From an uncultured Clostridia bacterium (lineage in GTDB: Bacteria; Bacillota; Clostridia; Oscillospirales; Ruminococcaceae), in assembly GCA_944386045.1 (NCBI GenBank), contig CALWZO010000046.1:1-64000 (forward strand): a DNA stretch of 64,000 nucleotides, in the 5' to 3' direction. The position numbers and the translations under genes are program-made. The notes under the pieces were generated by a model, which ran no database searches, was not told where the DNA came from, and saw nothing but the letters and a program-made list of their open reading frames with translations. This document shows positions 34,055-43,000 of the stretch, piece by piece; position 1 is the first letter of the stretch; every line of letters begins with the position of its first letter.

Positions 34055-35984
34055 CAGCTATATAACCTCCCTTTTCCAAAGTGAAATAAAATCCGTCATC
34101 TGTATAATTTACCTTGTAATAACCCAGGGAATCCAGGCCTATGTCATTCATTGGCACATCAAACAAGCCTCCGAAATTTTCTGCAAATTCGGCAGAGGAG
34201 TTGTCTATCAGGATATGGGTTACACCTTTTTCCATAAAATACTCTCGCAGTTCGCGCTGGTATTTTTCCATTTTCTCAGGTTGTTCCAGCCCGTAAACAT
34301 CTATATATATATCCGGTGCGATATAATTGTCTGTAAATTCATATGTGTATATAAACCATCTCATGCCGTCATCGCCGCCGCTGTAACAATATATGACATC
34401 TTCCTCGCCTATATACGGGCGGATATAATCTGTCTTCAGCATGACATTTTTTCTGAATGAGGCATAATTTTCGTCACAGGACACAAACAGGTTTCCGCTG
34501 TCGGTGTATCTGACAAACAAAGCCGTTGCGGCAAGGCAGACCGCCAGCAGTGATGCGCCGCCGGCAATGCGTTTTTTCTGCCGGCAGGCCGCCAGCATAC
34601 ACACCGCCATAACAAACCAGCCTGCATAATAGATATTCATATACCTTTCATAGCTGGCAAGGTTGTATGCGTCGTTGCGGAAAACATACACATACAAAAA
34701 CAGATGGAATATATAATAGCCTGCAAAACCGACAGCTCCGGTGGCCAGCAGGGCCGCCCGGCGTTTTTTGCCGTTCCTGTCTGCCGAAACAAACGCGGCA
34801 AACAGCACCGCTGCAATTACACACACAACAATAAAACCGCTGCCTGCCATGGCTGTTTTCCTGTCAAAGAAGGCGGAAAACATCATGTCCCTCACCGCGG
34901 CAAATTTTTCGTCCGCAGGGCCGATGAGAAGCTGCCTGAAGCCGGATATTATTATCTGCGCCATGCCCATTTGGGACGAGCCGCCAAAATCCGTGCGGTC
35001 TACCCCTGACACGCCCGACAGGTGCACAGACCAGCCGGCAAATGCTGCACATGCCACCAGAAACATGGCGGCGGCAGCAGCCAGTTTCAACGCGGCTGTT
35101 TTAAAGAATTGGCCCTTTGGCGCCTGCTCGCAGACAAGGCTGTCAAAGAATATAACAAACACGGCCACCCGCGCCAGGGCAAAACCCATGTCCTTTACAA
35201 ACACAAGAACAGCCAGCGGCATGCTGACAGACAGCAGGCCGCGCAAACCTTTCCTTTCGCACAAGTACACTGCCACCCGTCCGGCAAACAAAAACGCCAT
35301 GGGCATATCTGAATATGCGCTTATATATGTGTTTTGGATGTAGCTTACCCTGGCGGTAAACCGGAAGATAAAAGGTGTCAGAAATGCCGTTATATATACC
35401 GGCACGGACCTGTGCCAGCTATCGCCGGCAGTCCGGGCCGCGGCCGCCATACAGGCAAACAACAGCACATCATAGGCAAAAAAGCAGGCCCATTCGCAAA
35501 ACTGCGGGGTGAACCGCTGGAAAATATAGCACAACACCGGCATGGCGGGCGGTATGGAATTGCCCAGCATACTGGAAGAGTAAAAAGTATAGATGGCGTC
35601 ATGCTCTTTTACCAGCTTCCGCGCCATACCCCAAAAGCTGAATTCATCCCAGGAACTCATCATGGGCTGTCTGACAGCCAGGAAAGCCAGCATAAGACCG
35701 CTGCTTGCACAAAATAAAATCACCGGTGCGCTGAAAAAAGAAACAGCTTTTGTTCTGATGCCGCCTCTGTTTTTATACACAGCAAAAGCAAAACTGCCGT
35801 ATGCCGCCAAAAGGGAAATCACAACGCCGGCCTGCAAAAGATCCGCCATAGCAAAAATCACGCCGGTCAAAATCATCACGCACAGTGCCAGCAAAGGTGT
35901 AATCCCGCTTTTTATGTCAAACAGCGTATGCAAAGCAAAGGCAAAGGCCATCACCGCGCCAAACGCCAGCAAAATATTCAGCAA
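34038..35984 (-). CDS. GT-C-like polytopic membrane protein (paralogue 2)
   Basis: A 648-residue protein with about twelve hydrophobic segments over residues 1-500 and a C-terminal ~140-residue soluble domain (DVIYCYSGGDDGMRWFIYTYEF, VTHILIDNSSAEF). SSWDEFSFWGMARKLVKEHDAIY after the third to fourth helix is an acidic loop like the catalytic DE loop of GT-C (PMT/ArnT-type) glycosyltransferases. It is co-linear with the equally long upstream gene. The start is TTG at 35984, with AAAGGCGGTG upstream. Probably it transfers a sugar from a lipid carrier on the outer face of the membrane (inference). Confidence 0.72.
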   Translation of the reverse strand: MLNILLAFGAVMAFAFALHTLFDIKSGITPLLALCVMILTGVIFAMADLLQAGVVISLLAAYGSFAFAVYKNRGGIRTKAVSFFSAPVILFCASSGLMLAFLAVRQPMMSSWDEFSFWGMARKLVKEHDAIYTFYSSSMLGNSIPPAMPVLCYIFQRFTPQFCEWACFFAYDVLLFACMAAAARTAGDSWHRSVPVYITAFLTPFIFRFTARVSYIQNTYISAYSDMPMAFLFAGRVAVYLCERKGLRGLLSVSMPLAVLVFVKDMGFALARVAVFVIFFDSLVCEQAPKGQFFKTAALKLAAAAAMFLVACAAFAGWSVHLSGVSGVDRTDFGGSSQMGMAQIIISGFRQLLIGPADEKFAAVRDMMFSAFFDRKTAMAGSGFIVVCVIAAVLFAAFVSADRNGKKRRAALLATGAVGFAGYYIFHLFLYVYVFRNDAYNLASYERYMNIYYAGWFVMAVCMLAACRQKKRIAGGASLLAVCLAATALFVRYTDSGNLFVSCDENYASFRKNVMLKTDYIRPYIGEEDVIYCYSGGDDGMRWFIYTYEFTDNYIAPDIYIDVYGLEQPEKMEKYQRELREYFMEKGVTHILIDNSSAEFAENFGGLFDVPMNDIGLDSLGYYKVNYTDDGFYFTLEKGGYIADGKDF

Positions 35985-36013
35985 TATATCACCGCCTTTA
36001 TATTTTTTCTATG

Positions 36014-37960
36014 TCAGCCGTAGACATACTCCATCGCCACAAGGGTGAAGTTGAAAAAGTCCTGTGTATAGTTGACTTTATAATAGGCTACCGTATCCAG
36101 TCCCACATCGTCCATGGGAACATCAAACAGATCACCGAATGTTTTTACAAAAAATTCCGATGAGTTGTCTATCAGAATATGGGTAACGCCTTCCTGTTTA
36201 AACCTTTCATACAGTGACTGACGGTATTTTTCCCTGGCCTGCCCCTCGTCCAGGCCTTCGGTGTCCACCGACAGGTCCTCAATCAGGTAGTTGTCAGCCA
36301 GCTCGAAGGTGTACATAAACCACCTTTCGCTGTTGTCACCGCCGCTGTAACAGTATATAACATCATCCTTGCCCACATATCCGCGTATTGCATCAGCTTT
36401 GTTTTTCACACTTATCCTGGTGGTATAGGTCAGCTGATTTGCCTCTATAAACAGGCAGTCGTATCTGGTGAAATAGGTAAACATCCGGAATACCGCCGCC
36501 ACAAATACGAACAGCACAGCTTTGGCCCGGGCCTTTTTACCGTTTTTCACGGCCAGGCACAGACTGAAAACAGCCAGGCACAGCCAGCCAATATAGTATG
36601 GGTAAATATACCTGTTATAGCTTACAAGACCGTAAGCATTGTCTTTGAAAATATAAACATACAAAAACAGATGGAAGATGTAATAGCCGGCAAATCCTAT
36701 CCGGCTGCTCAGCGCCATGGCCACTGTGCGTTTTCTGCCCGTTTTGTCCGACAGGACAAAGGATACGGCAAAAAGGCCCATTACTATCGCCGCTATCACC
36801 ACGCCGCTGCCCAGGAAAGACAGTTTTGTGTGGAAAAACGCATCGATCATCTGCTGCTGTATTATAACAAACTTTTCGCTTTGCGGACCTATAAGCAGTT
36901 CCTTTACGCCGGTTATCAGCATCTGGGCCATGCCCATGTTTGTCCGGCCGCCCAGCTCAAATCGGTTTACTTCCATGACTGTGGCCATGTGTATTGCCCA
37001 GGCCATAAACGCGCCCACAGTGACGGCCAGCATGGACACGGCCGCCCGGCATTTGCCCCAAAAGCCTTTCAGGCAGGCAAATGAAAATTCTTTCTTGCCG
37101 GCAAAAGCGTCGAAAAAGAATATGAATATAACAATGCAGGCCAGCGCAAAGCCCATATCTTTTATAAGGGTGAGAAACATCAGCACCGGCAAAACCGCCA
37201 GTACATCCCTGCTTTTGCCGCTGCCTGCAAACAGTGCCAGCGCCATGGCACCGGCGAACACAACCCCCAGCGGTATATCCGCATAGGAAGAGATATAGAC
37301 CGGCTCCAGATATATTATTTTGGTGTAAACTTCAAATATATAAGGGCTTAAAAAGCCGAACAGGTACACGGCAAAGGCGCTGTTCCAGCCTTTTTTCTCA
37401 AAAGGTGCGGTAAAGGCCGCATAGCAGGCAAAAAACATCACATCATAGCCGAAATAGCTGATCCATTCGGTAAAAGCCGGGTTGAACCGCTGGAAAAAGT
37501 AGCTGAGCACTGCCAGGGTGGGCGGGGTGGAATTGCCTATCATGCTGGATTTGTAATATGTGTACAGCGCATCATGGTTTTTTACCAGTTTCTGACTGAT
37601 ACCCCAAAAGCTGAATTCGTCCCATTCGTACATCAGCGGCTGTTTATATGCCAGGAATGCCAGCATTGCCAGGCTGCTGACAATAAACAAAATCACTCCG
37701 GGAGAGAAAAACCGCCGCGCCTTTTCTTTCACACTGTCCCTGTTTTTGTACAGGGCAAAGGCAAAAAGGCCGAAAGCCAGCCCATAGGAAAAAGCCACAC
37801 CGGCTTTGAGCATATTCACCAGCGCAAATATTACCGACAGGTCCACCAGTACAGCCAGTGATACCAACGGGGTAAATGCCGGTTTTATTTCAAACAATGA
37901 AGCCAGCGCAAAGGCAAAAGCCAGTACCGCCAGCAAGGCTGTAAAGCTGTTAAGCAACAA
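36014..37960 (-). CDS. GT-C-like polytopic membrane protein (paralogue 1)
   Basis: A 648-residue protein of the same layout as its downstream neighbour: the acidic loop YEWDEFSFWGISQKLVKNHDALY, about twelve membrane segments, and a C-terminal domain with DVIYCYSGGDNSERWFMYTFEL and EGVTHILIDNSSEFF. The two are clearly paralogous but well diverged, so the duplication is not recent. TTG at 37960, after AAGGGCGGTGG, is the likely start and overlaps the DUF2142 gene by 11 bases. Function as for the paralogue; donor and acceptor unknown. Confidence 0.72.
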   Translation of the reverse strand: MLLNSFTALLAVLAFAFALASLFEIKPAFTPLVSLAVLVDLSVIFALVNMLKAGVAFSYGLAFGLFAFALYKNRDSVKEKARRFFSPGVILFIVSSLAMLAFLAYKQPLMYEWDEFSFWGISQKLVKNHDALYTYYKSSMIGNSTPPTLAVLSYFFQRFNPAFTEWISYFGYDVMFFACYAAFTAPFEKKGWNSAFAVYLFGFLSPYIFEVYTKIIYLEPVYISSYADIPLGVVFAGAMALALFAGSGKSRDVLAVLPVLMFLTLIKDMGFALACIVIFIFFFDAFAGKKEFSFACLKGFWGKCRAAVSMLAVTVGAFMAWAIHMATVMEVNRFELGGRTNMGMAQMLITGVKELLIGPQSEKFVIIQQQMIDAFFHTKLSFLGSGVVIAAIVMGLFAVSFVLSDKTGRKRTVAMALSSRIGFAGYYIFHLFLYVYIFKDNAYGLVSYNRYIYPYYIGWLCLAVFSLCLAVKNGKKARAKAVLFVFVAAVFRMFTYFTRYDCLFIEANQLTYTTRISVKNKADAIRGYVGKDDVIYCYSGGDNSERWFMYTFELADNYLIEDLSVDTEGLDEGQAREKYRQSLYERFKQEGVTHILIDNSSEFFVKTFGDLFDVPMDDVGLDTVAYYKVNYTQDFFNFTLVAMEYVYG

Positions 37961-39542
37961 AAACCACCGCCCTTTCGGGTAAATAATAAACTATAAGCAT
38001 CAGCACCGCACCCAGTATTGAAAAGCAATAGCTGGTCAGCACGCAGGAATAATCTGTATTTTTTACACTGCGGGCCGTACGGGCGCCAAAATATTGTCCG
38101 ATAACCATACAAAAGCCTAAAAATGCCGGGTAAACATATCTCATCTGCAAGCCGATTATCTGCGGCAGTGTCACCGGTGTCCAGGACAGGTACAGGCCTG
38201 TGAGCACCACGGCATAGGTCAGCAGTGAGCAAATGAAAAACACCGCTGTTTTACCCAGGTCGGATTTGTCAAACACATCTGCCTGTTTCACACAGCACAA
38301 AATTGCTATGACCGGCGTCAGATAGCTTATCAGCGGCAGGTTTACATCCAGCCAGCCCAGCAGGCCGCCGCTGAAAAGGAAAAAGGCATTGTTTTTCAGT
38401 GTGTCAAAAAACACTGCGGCATATCTCAGCGGATTGGATATCACAAAGGCAAGCTGCCGCGCCGGGTCGCTGTCTGCCATTGTCCTGTCTATAGGCGCAT
38501 AGTTGGAAAACAGCTGTACATATACGCTCATCCCTTCGTACAGCACCATGAACAACACGACACAGCCGGCCAGCGCCAGGCCTTTTTTCAGCTGTCTGCC
38601 CTTCAGGTCCGCTTTCCATCTGTCTTTGGGCACACACAGCAAAACGGGATAAAAGACCACATAGCTCATTTTACAAACTGTCAGCACCGCCATGGACAGG
38701 GCAAACACCGCCAGCTTTTTGTTGTCAAAGTCCCCGGTGAGCACAGTGGAAAAAGCCAGGAACATCAGCGCAAACAGAAAACTGTCGCTGTTGCAGGAGG
38801 CGTACATAAAGCACATCAGCGGCATGGCCATAAGGCAGAAAAATATAACTTTGAATTTTCCGGCATATCTCAGCGCGAAATATGAGCAGAAACAGAAAAA
38901 CACAAGGTTGGCAATCCTGTGGGCGTAAAAAGCTCCCAGTGCCCCGAGGCCCAGTATTTTTGCCAGAAAAATTCCTATTGTTCCGGGTATATAAGGTATC
39001 ACCTGAAAAATGATGATGCCTGCATTTGGCGCTTTTTCACCGCCTTTTACCGCATCAAAATATTCCAGGAAACGGTTGTACACCGTGTTGCCCTCTTTGG
39101 CGGGATAGCCGTTGTTGTGGGCAGTGGGAAAATGCAGGACAAAGCTGTTTACATCATCCGGATACAGATGATTTTCGTCAAAGCCCCACTGTCCCTGGGC
39201 CATGGCATAGCTGCGCAGAAAATGGGTGTGCTCGTCCGGCACCTGGTTGGGCGGTGTGGCAAAGGCGTACACCAAGCCCATGACAAACAGCAGAAGTGCC
39301 ATAAACAGCGGCATGTTTTTTTCTTTCAGCTTTGAGGAAAACACAAAAACCGCCGACAGCACCAGCAGGAATACAAACACCACGGCACTGCCGCTCATCT
39401 GTTCCAGCCATGAGGGGGAGTATATAACGCGCAGGTAATATACAAACAAAAAAGAAAAAACAGCCAAAAGCAAACAGCCCATACCGTAAAACAGCACGGG
39501 CTTTTGTCTTATGGATAAAATTTTGTTCTTTAAACTGTCCAT
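37950..39542 (-). CDS. DUF2142 family polytopic membrane protein
   Basis: A 530-residue membrane protein with about twelve hydrophobic segments. PPNQVPDEHTHFLRSYAMAQG, between the third and fourth helices, is the hallmark of DUF2142 and resembles a GT-C acidic catalytic loop. Members are found in cell-surface polysaccharide loci, where glycosyl transfer from lipid-linked donors is suspected but not proven. It lies second in the operon, 26 bases after legB, and overlaps the following gene. AAAGAG is its ribosome site. Confidence 0.82.
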   Translation of the reverse strand: MDSLKNKILSIRQKPVLFYGMGCLLLAVFSFLFVYYLRVIYSPSWLEQMSGSAVVFVFLLVLSAVFVFSSKLKEKNMPLFMALLLFVMGLVYAFATPPNQVPDEHTHFLRSYAMAQGQWGFDENHLYPDDVNSFVLHFPTAHNNGYPAKEGNTVYNRFLEYFDAVKGGEKAPNAGIIIFQVIPYIPGTIGIFLAKILGLGALGAFYAHRIANLVFFCFCSYFALRYAGKFKVIFFCLMAMPLMCFMYASCNSDSFLFALMFLAFSTVLTGDFDNKKLAVFALSMAVLTVCKMSYVVFYPVLLCVPKDRWKADLKGRQLKKGLALAGCVVLFMVLYEGMSVYVQLFSNYAPIDRTMADSDPARQLAFVISNPLRYAAVFFDTLKNNAFFLFSGGLLGWLDVNLPLISYLTPVIAILCCVKQADVFDKSDLGKTAVFFICSLLTYAVVLTGLYLSWTPVTLPQIIGLQMRYVYPAFLGFCMVIGQYFGARTARSVKNTDYSCVLTSYCFSILGAVLMLIVYYLPERAVVFVA

Positions 39543-39568
39543 AAATAACGCTCTTTCGTTATTTATTT

Positions 39569-40552
39569 TTACAAATTATATATATCGGGTTTGTAGCGGT
39601 CCATATTGTGTCTTATCCACTCGATGGTTTCTGCCAGACCCTGTTCAAAGGTGTAGTTGGGTTTCCAGCCGGTCAGGCCGTTCAGCTTTTTGGCTGTGCC
39701 CAGCAGGCGGTTGACCTCGCTTTTTTCCGGACGCAGACGGTCGGAGTCGGTCACTATCCTGGCAGAGGGGTTGATCTGTCTGATAAGTTCGTTTGCCAGG
39801 TCGCCTATGGAAATTTCCCTTTCGGTGGCTATATTCAGTTCCCGGCCGATGGTGTTGTCATGTTTTGCTATGGTGACAAAACCGTTGGCGGTGTCCTTTA
39901 CATAGTTGAAGTCCCTGGTGGGTGTCAGTGAACCCAGGTGTATCTCCTCTTTGCCGGCCAGCAGCTGGGAGATGATTGTGGGTATAACCGCCCTTGCGGA
40001 CTGACGGGGGCCGAAGGTGTTGAATGGGCGCACTATTGTCACCGGTGTGTTGAAGCTGCGGTAAAAGCTTTCCGCAATCCTGTCCGCGCCTATTTTGGTG
40101 GCAGAATAGGGGCTCTGGCCCTGATAGGGGTGTTTTTCGTCAATGGGCACATACTGTGCGGTACCGTACACCTCGCTGGTGGAGGTCACCAGCACCCTGG
40201 CGGTGTCCAAATCTCTGGCCGCCTGCAAAACATTCAGCGTACCTTTGATGTTGGTGTCCACATAGGTGTCGGGGGAATGATAGGAAAACGGAATGGCGAT
40301 AAGGGCCGCCAGGTGAAAAACAGTGTCAATGCCTTTCATTGCCACTCTCACACCGTTGGGGTCACGCACATCGCCCATTATTACATTCAGCGCATCCTTT
40401 TCCTCTTTGGAAAAAGTGTCCACCCAGCCCCATGTGCCGAAGGAGTTATATGCGCAGAAAGCGGTTACATCATATCCTTCGTGTATCAGCTGCTGTGTCA
40501 GGTGGGAGCCTATAAAACCGTCGGCTCCGGTTACCAGTACTTTTTTTGACAT
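39569..40552 (-). CDS. legB: NAD-dependent 4,6-dehydratase LegB
   Basis: A 327-residue extended short-chain dehydrogenase. The N-terminal VTGADGFIGSHLTQQL binds NAD; the catalytic triad region is TSTSEVYG with YSATK (Tyr-x3-Lys). Segments FCAYNSFGTWGWVD and FNTFGPRQSARAVIPTII are typical of LegB-type enzymes that convert GDP-GlcNAc to the 4-keto-6-deoxy sugar. It is the first gene of the minus operon running to ptmE, with a strong promoter and ATGAGGA as ribosome site. Together with legC it defines the legionaminic-type branch. Confidence 0.87.
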   Translation of the reverse strand: MSKKVLVTGADGFIGSHLTQQLIHEGYDVTAFCAYNSFGTWGWVDTFSKEEKDALNVIMGDVRDPNGVRVAMKGIDTVFHLAALIAIPFSYHSPDTYVDTNIKGTLNVLQAARDLDTARVLVTSTSEVYGTAQYVPIDEKHPYQGQSPYSATKIGADRIAESFYRSFNTPVTIVRPFNTFGPRQSARAVIPTIISQLLAGKEEIHLGSLTPTRDFNYVKDTANGFVTIAKHDNTIGRELNIATEREISIGDLANELIRQINPSARIVTDSDRLRPEKSEVNRLLGTAKKLNGLTGWKPNYTFEQGLAETIEWIRHNMDRYKPDIYNL

Positions 40553-40591
40553 TTATATATCCTCATTTCAGTTTGATTGCATTTTCCATAT

Positions 40592-40620
40592 ATTATATAT
40601 GAATATGTTTAAAATTACAA
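40592..40620 (-). promoter_or_regulatory. Promoter of legB operon
   Basis: TTGTAA (40620-40615) and TATAAT (40597-40592) are separated by exactly 17 bp on the minus strand, 40 bases before legB. Confidence 0.7.
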
Positions 40621-40700
40621 TAACAAACCCTTTTTATATCCACAGCTTTTACATTCTGTTAACAGTTTGGACACCTATTTTATTTACAAAAAGTTTTATG

Positions 40701-40706
40701 TATAAT
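40701..40706 (+). promoter_or_regulatory. -10 hexamer of SGNH-like gene operon
   Basis: A consensus TATAAT lies 40 bases before the ATG at 40746 in the divergent gap. No good -35 is visible; the region is AT-rich. Confidence 0.35.
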
Positions 40707-40745
40707 ATAATATACTTTAAATCATTTATAATTTAAGAGGATTTT

Positions 40746-41669
40746 ATGCTGAAACTTATAAAAAAGCTGGCGCTGATAGCGCTGCCCATTGTTATATATT
40801 TTGCAATCTTCATCGCTTTTGAACCTTATAACTATTTTGGTCTGAAGCACAGCGAATACACAGCCGACAGCGCAATAGTCCGCGTGAGGCAGTTCAATGC
40901 CGACCCGGCAGATGTGCTGATACTGGGCGACAGCCGTGTGGCCCACTTTGACATGGACCAGGTAGAGGAATATGTGGGCGAAGAGGTCAGCCAGCTGAGC
41001 TTCGGCGGAGCCAGCCTGAACGAAAGCATGGATCTGCTGGAATACGCGCTGGAAAAGAACGAAAACATACATACGGTGTATTTCGCCGTCAGCTTTTACA
41101 CGCTGAACGAAAGCTATTACAAGGACAGGATGTCCTCGATAGAAACAATAGCCGCCAACCCCTTTGCCTATATGCTCAACTTCAACTACAATGTGGAGAT
41201 GCTCAACGAGATAAAATGGTTTATAAAAGGGGAGAAAAATGTGGCCAGCGACCACCACGAGGACTGGAGGGAAGAAGATTATTACTATCCCGACGGCACC
41301 CCACGCGAATACCGCAAAAACCTGGAGGAATATGCGCAGACCATATATTCGGTGTGCGAAAACTACAAGCTGGACCGGGCGGATGCACAAAGATACATCC
41401 GGCTGGCGGAAAAATGCCGCGATATGGGGATAACGGTGTACACCGTGCTGCCGCCTATGGACGATTCCCTGAAAGACCTGGTGATAGAGCCGCTGGGCAT
41501 ATACCGGCAGATAGAGCCGTTTATCCGGCGGGCAGAGGAATGCACCACAGTGCTGAATTACGAATACCGGCAGCCAAATTATTTCACCAGTGACGAATTT
41601 TACGACGGTTTCCACCTGGACGATTTCACCGGACTGCCCAAATTTACACAGATGCTGTTTGAAAGGTAA
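40746..41669 (+). CDS. SGNH-like membrane-anchored protein (possible O-acyl transfer)
   Basis: A 307-residue protein with one N-terminal membrane helix (~7-26). The GDSR motif (ILGDSRVAHFDMD, about residues 60-63) gives the SGNH/GDSL serine block, as in DltD and AlgX-like proteins, and the late DGFHLDDF supplies a D-x2-H pair for a catalytic dyad. Such proteins transfer or remove acyl groups on exported polysaccharides, usually with an MBOAT partner, which is not in the window. It begins the plus-strand glycan set, with AAGAGGA before the ATG and 5 bases to the next gene. Confidence 0.72.
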   Translation: MLKLIKKLALIALPIVIYFAIFIAFEPYNYFGLKHSEYTADSAIVRVRQFNADPADVLILGDSRVAHFDMDQVEEYVGEEVSQLSFGGASLNESMDLLEYALEKNENIHTVYFAVSFYTLNESYYKDRMSSIETIAANPFAYMLNFNYNVEMLNEIKWFIKGEKNVASDHHEDWREEDYYYPDGTPREYRKNLEEYAQTIYSVCENYKLDRADAQRYIRLAEKCRDMGITVYTVLPPMDDSLKDLVIEPLGIYRQIEPFIRRAEECTTVLNYEYRQPNYFTSDEFYDGFHLDDFTGLPKFTQMLFER

Positions 41670-41674
41670 TTGAT

Positions 41675-42988
41675 ATGAGCTTGGATTTTTTGATTTTGTA
41701 CGAACATATTGTCAGGGAATATGAAAGCATAACCCTGCTGAAACTGGAGCTGGAAAGGCGCGGCTACACCGCCGAAATACGCCAGCTGCTGGACAGGAAA
41801 AAACTGAAATACTTCACCTGGAAAAAGCCCAAAGTGCTGGTGGCCAGCGCAATGTATGACGACAAGACGATGAACAGCTTTGTGTACAACAATGTGGGCG
41901 TGTGCAACAAGGTGGTAAACCTGCACTGGGAACAGGTGCTCAGCGAAGAGCAGGAAAACAGCCCGTTTTTCAACTGCGGCCAGTCCGCCAGTTACGCCAT
42001 GCACACCTGCTGGGGCACACAGGCCCGCGACAGGATTGTAAAATACGGCGTGCCCATTGAAAACACCGCCATAACCGGCCCAATACAGATGGACTTTCTG
42101 CGTGACCAGTTCAAAGGCTATTACAAGGACAAGGACAGCCTGTGCGAGGAATTCGGACTGGACAAAAACAAAAAGCTGGTGCTGTACATCTCCTCCTTTT
42201 CCACCGCATATATGACCGACCAGGAGGTGGAGGAGCTGAACAAGCTGGCAGGTGTCGGCTTTAACCAGTTCAAAATAACCAGTCAGAAAACCATGAACAC
42301 CACCCTGGACTGGGTGGACAGGTTCCTGGACAGCGACGAGGGCAAAAACATTGAATTTGTATACCGCCGCCACCCCAGCGAATGGAACAGCCCCATACTG
42401 GAAAAGATGGCCGCAAAACACAAAAACTTCCACCTGATAAGCCAATATTCGGTAAAACAGTGGATAACCGCATCGGACACCATTTTCACATGGATGTCCA
42501 CATCCATAGCAGAGATATATTTTGCAAAAAAGAGCTGTTTTGTAATCCGCCCGTACCCGGTGGAATGGGAGTACGACCCGGTGGTGTACAAAAACTGCGA
42601 TTATATAGACAATTACGAAGATTTTGCCGCGGCCTTTGGCGCCGAAAGTCCGAAATTCCCGGTGGATGAGGCGCTGATGCTCAGCCATTATGATTTTACA
42701 GACACGCCCAGCTATATACGCATGGCCGATGTGCTGGAAAAGGTGCTGAAAGAGGACGAGGGAGACAGGCGACCCTTTGACCATTTCAAACCTCATTTCA
42801 GCTGGCTGAAATACTTCTCACTGATAGGCCTGCACGCCATGTACGCCATCAGGCTGGACCCGGGCAAGCTGAAAATTTTCGGACCGCTGTCCACCTGGGC
42901 CGGCAGAATTTACGGCCATATAAAAAATACCCGTGTGTCAAAAGAGCAGCGGCGGGAATATGCCGCACAGATAAAGAAATTTATGTAA
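41675..42988 (+). CDS. Surface carbohydrate biosynthesis protein, probable GT-B glycosyltransferase
   Basis: A 437-residue soluble protein. The C-terminal half looks like a GT-B donor domain: KLVLYISSFSTAY at its entry, FVYRRHPSEWNSP and ASDTIFTWMSTSIAEIYFAKKSCFV, which resembles capsule and teichoic-acid type transferases. It is similar to proteins labelled surface carbohydrate biosynthesis protein in nonulosonate loci. It may transfer the CMP-activated nonulosonate or a polyol phosphate; neither is proven. It lies between the SGNH-like gene and the flippase with short gaps. Confidence 0.65.
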   Translation: MSLDFLILYEHIVREYESITLLKLELERRGYTAEIRQLLDRKKLKYFTWKKPKVLVASAMYDDKTMNSFVYNNVGVCNKVVNLHWEQVLSEEQENSPFFNCGQSASYAMHTCWGTQARDRIVKYGVPIENTAITGPIQMDFLRDQFKGYYKDKDSLCEEFGLDKNKKLVLYISSFSTAYMTDQEVEELNKLAGVGFNQFKITSQKTMNTTLDWVDRFLDSDEGKNIEFVYRRHPSEWNSPILEKMAAKHKNFHLISQYSVKQWITASDTIFTWMSTSIAEIYFAKKSCFVIRPYPVEWEYDPVVYKNCDYIDNYEDFAAAFGAESPKFPVDEALMLSHYDFTDTPSYIRMADVLEKVLKEDEGDRRPFDHFKPHFSWLKYFSLIGLHAMYAIRLDPGKLKIFGPLSTWAGRIYGHIKNTRVSKEQRREYAAQIKKFM

Positions 42989-43000
42989 GGGGGACAAGTT

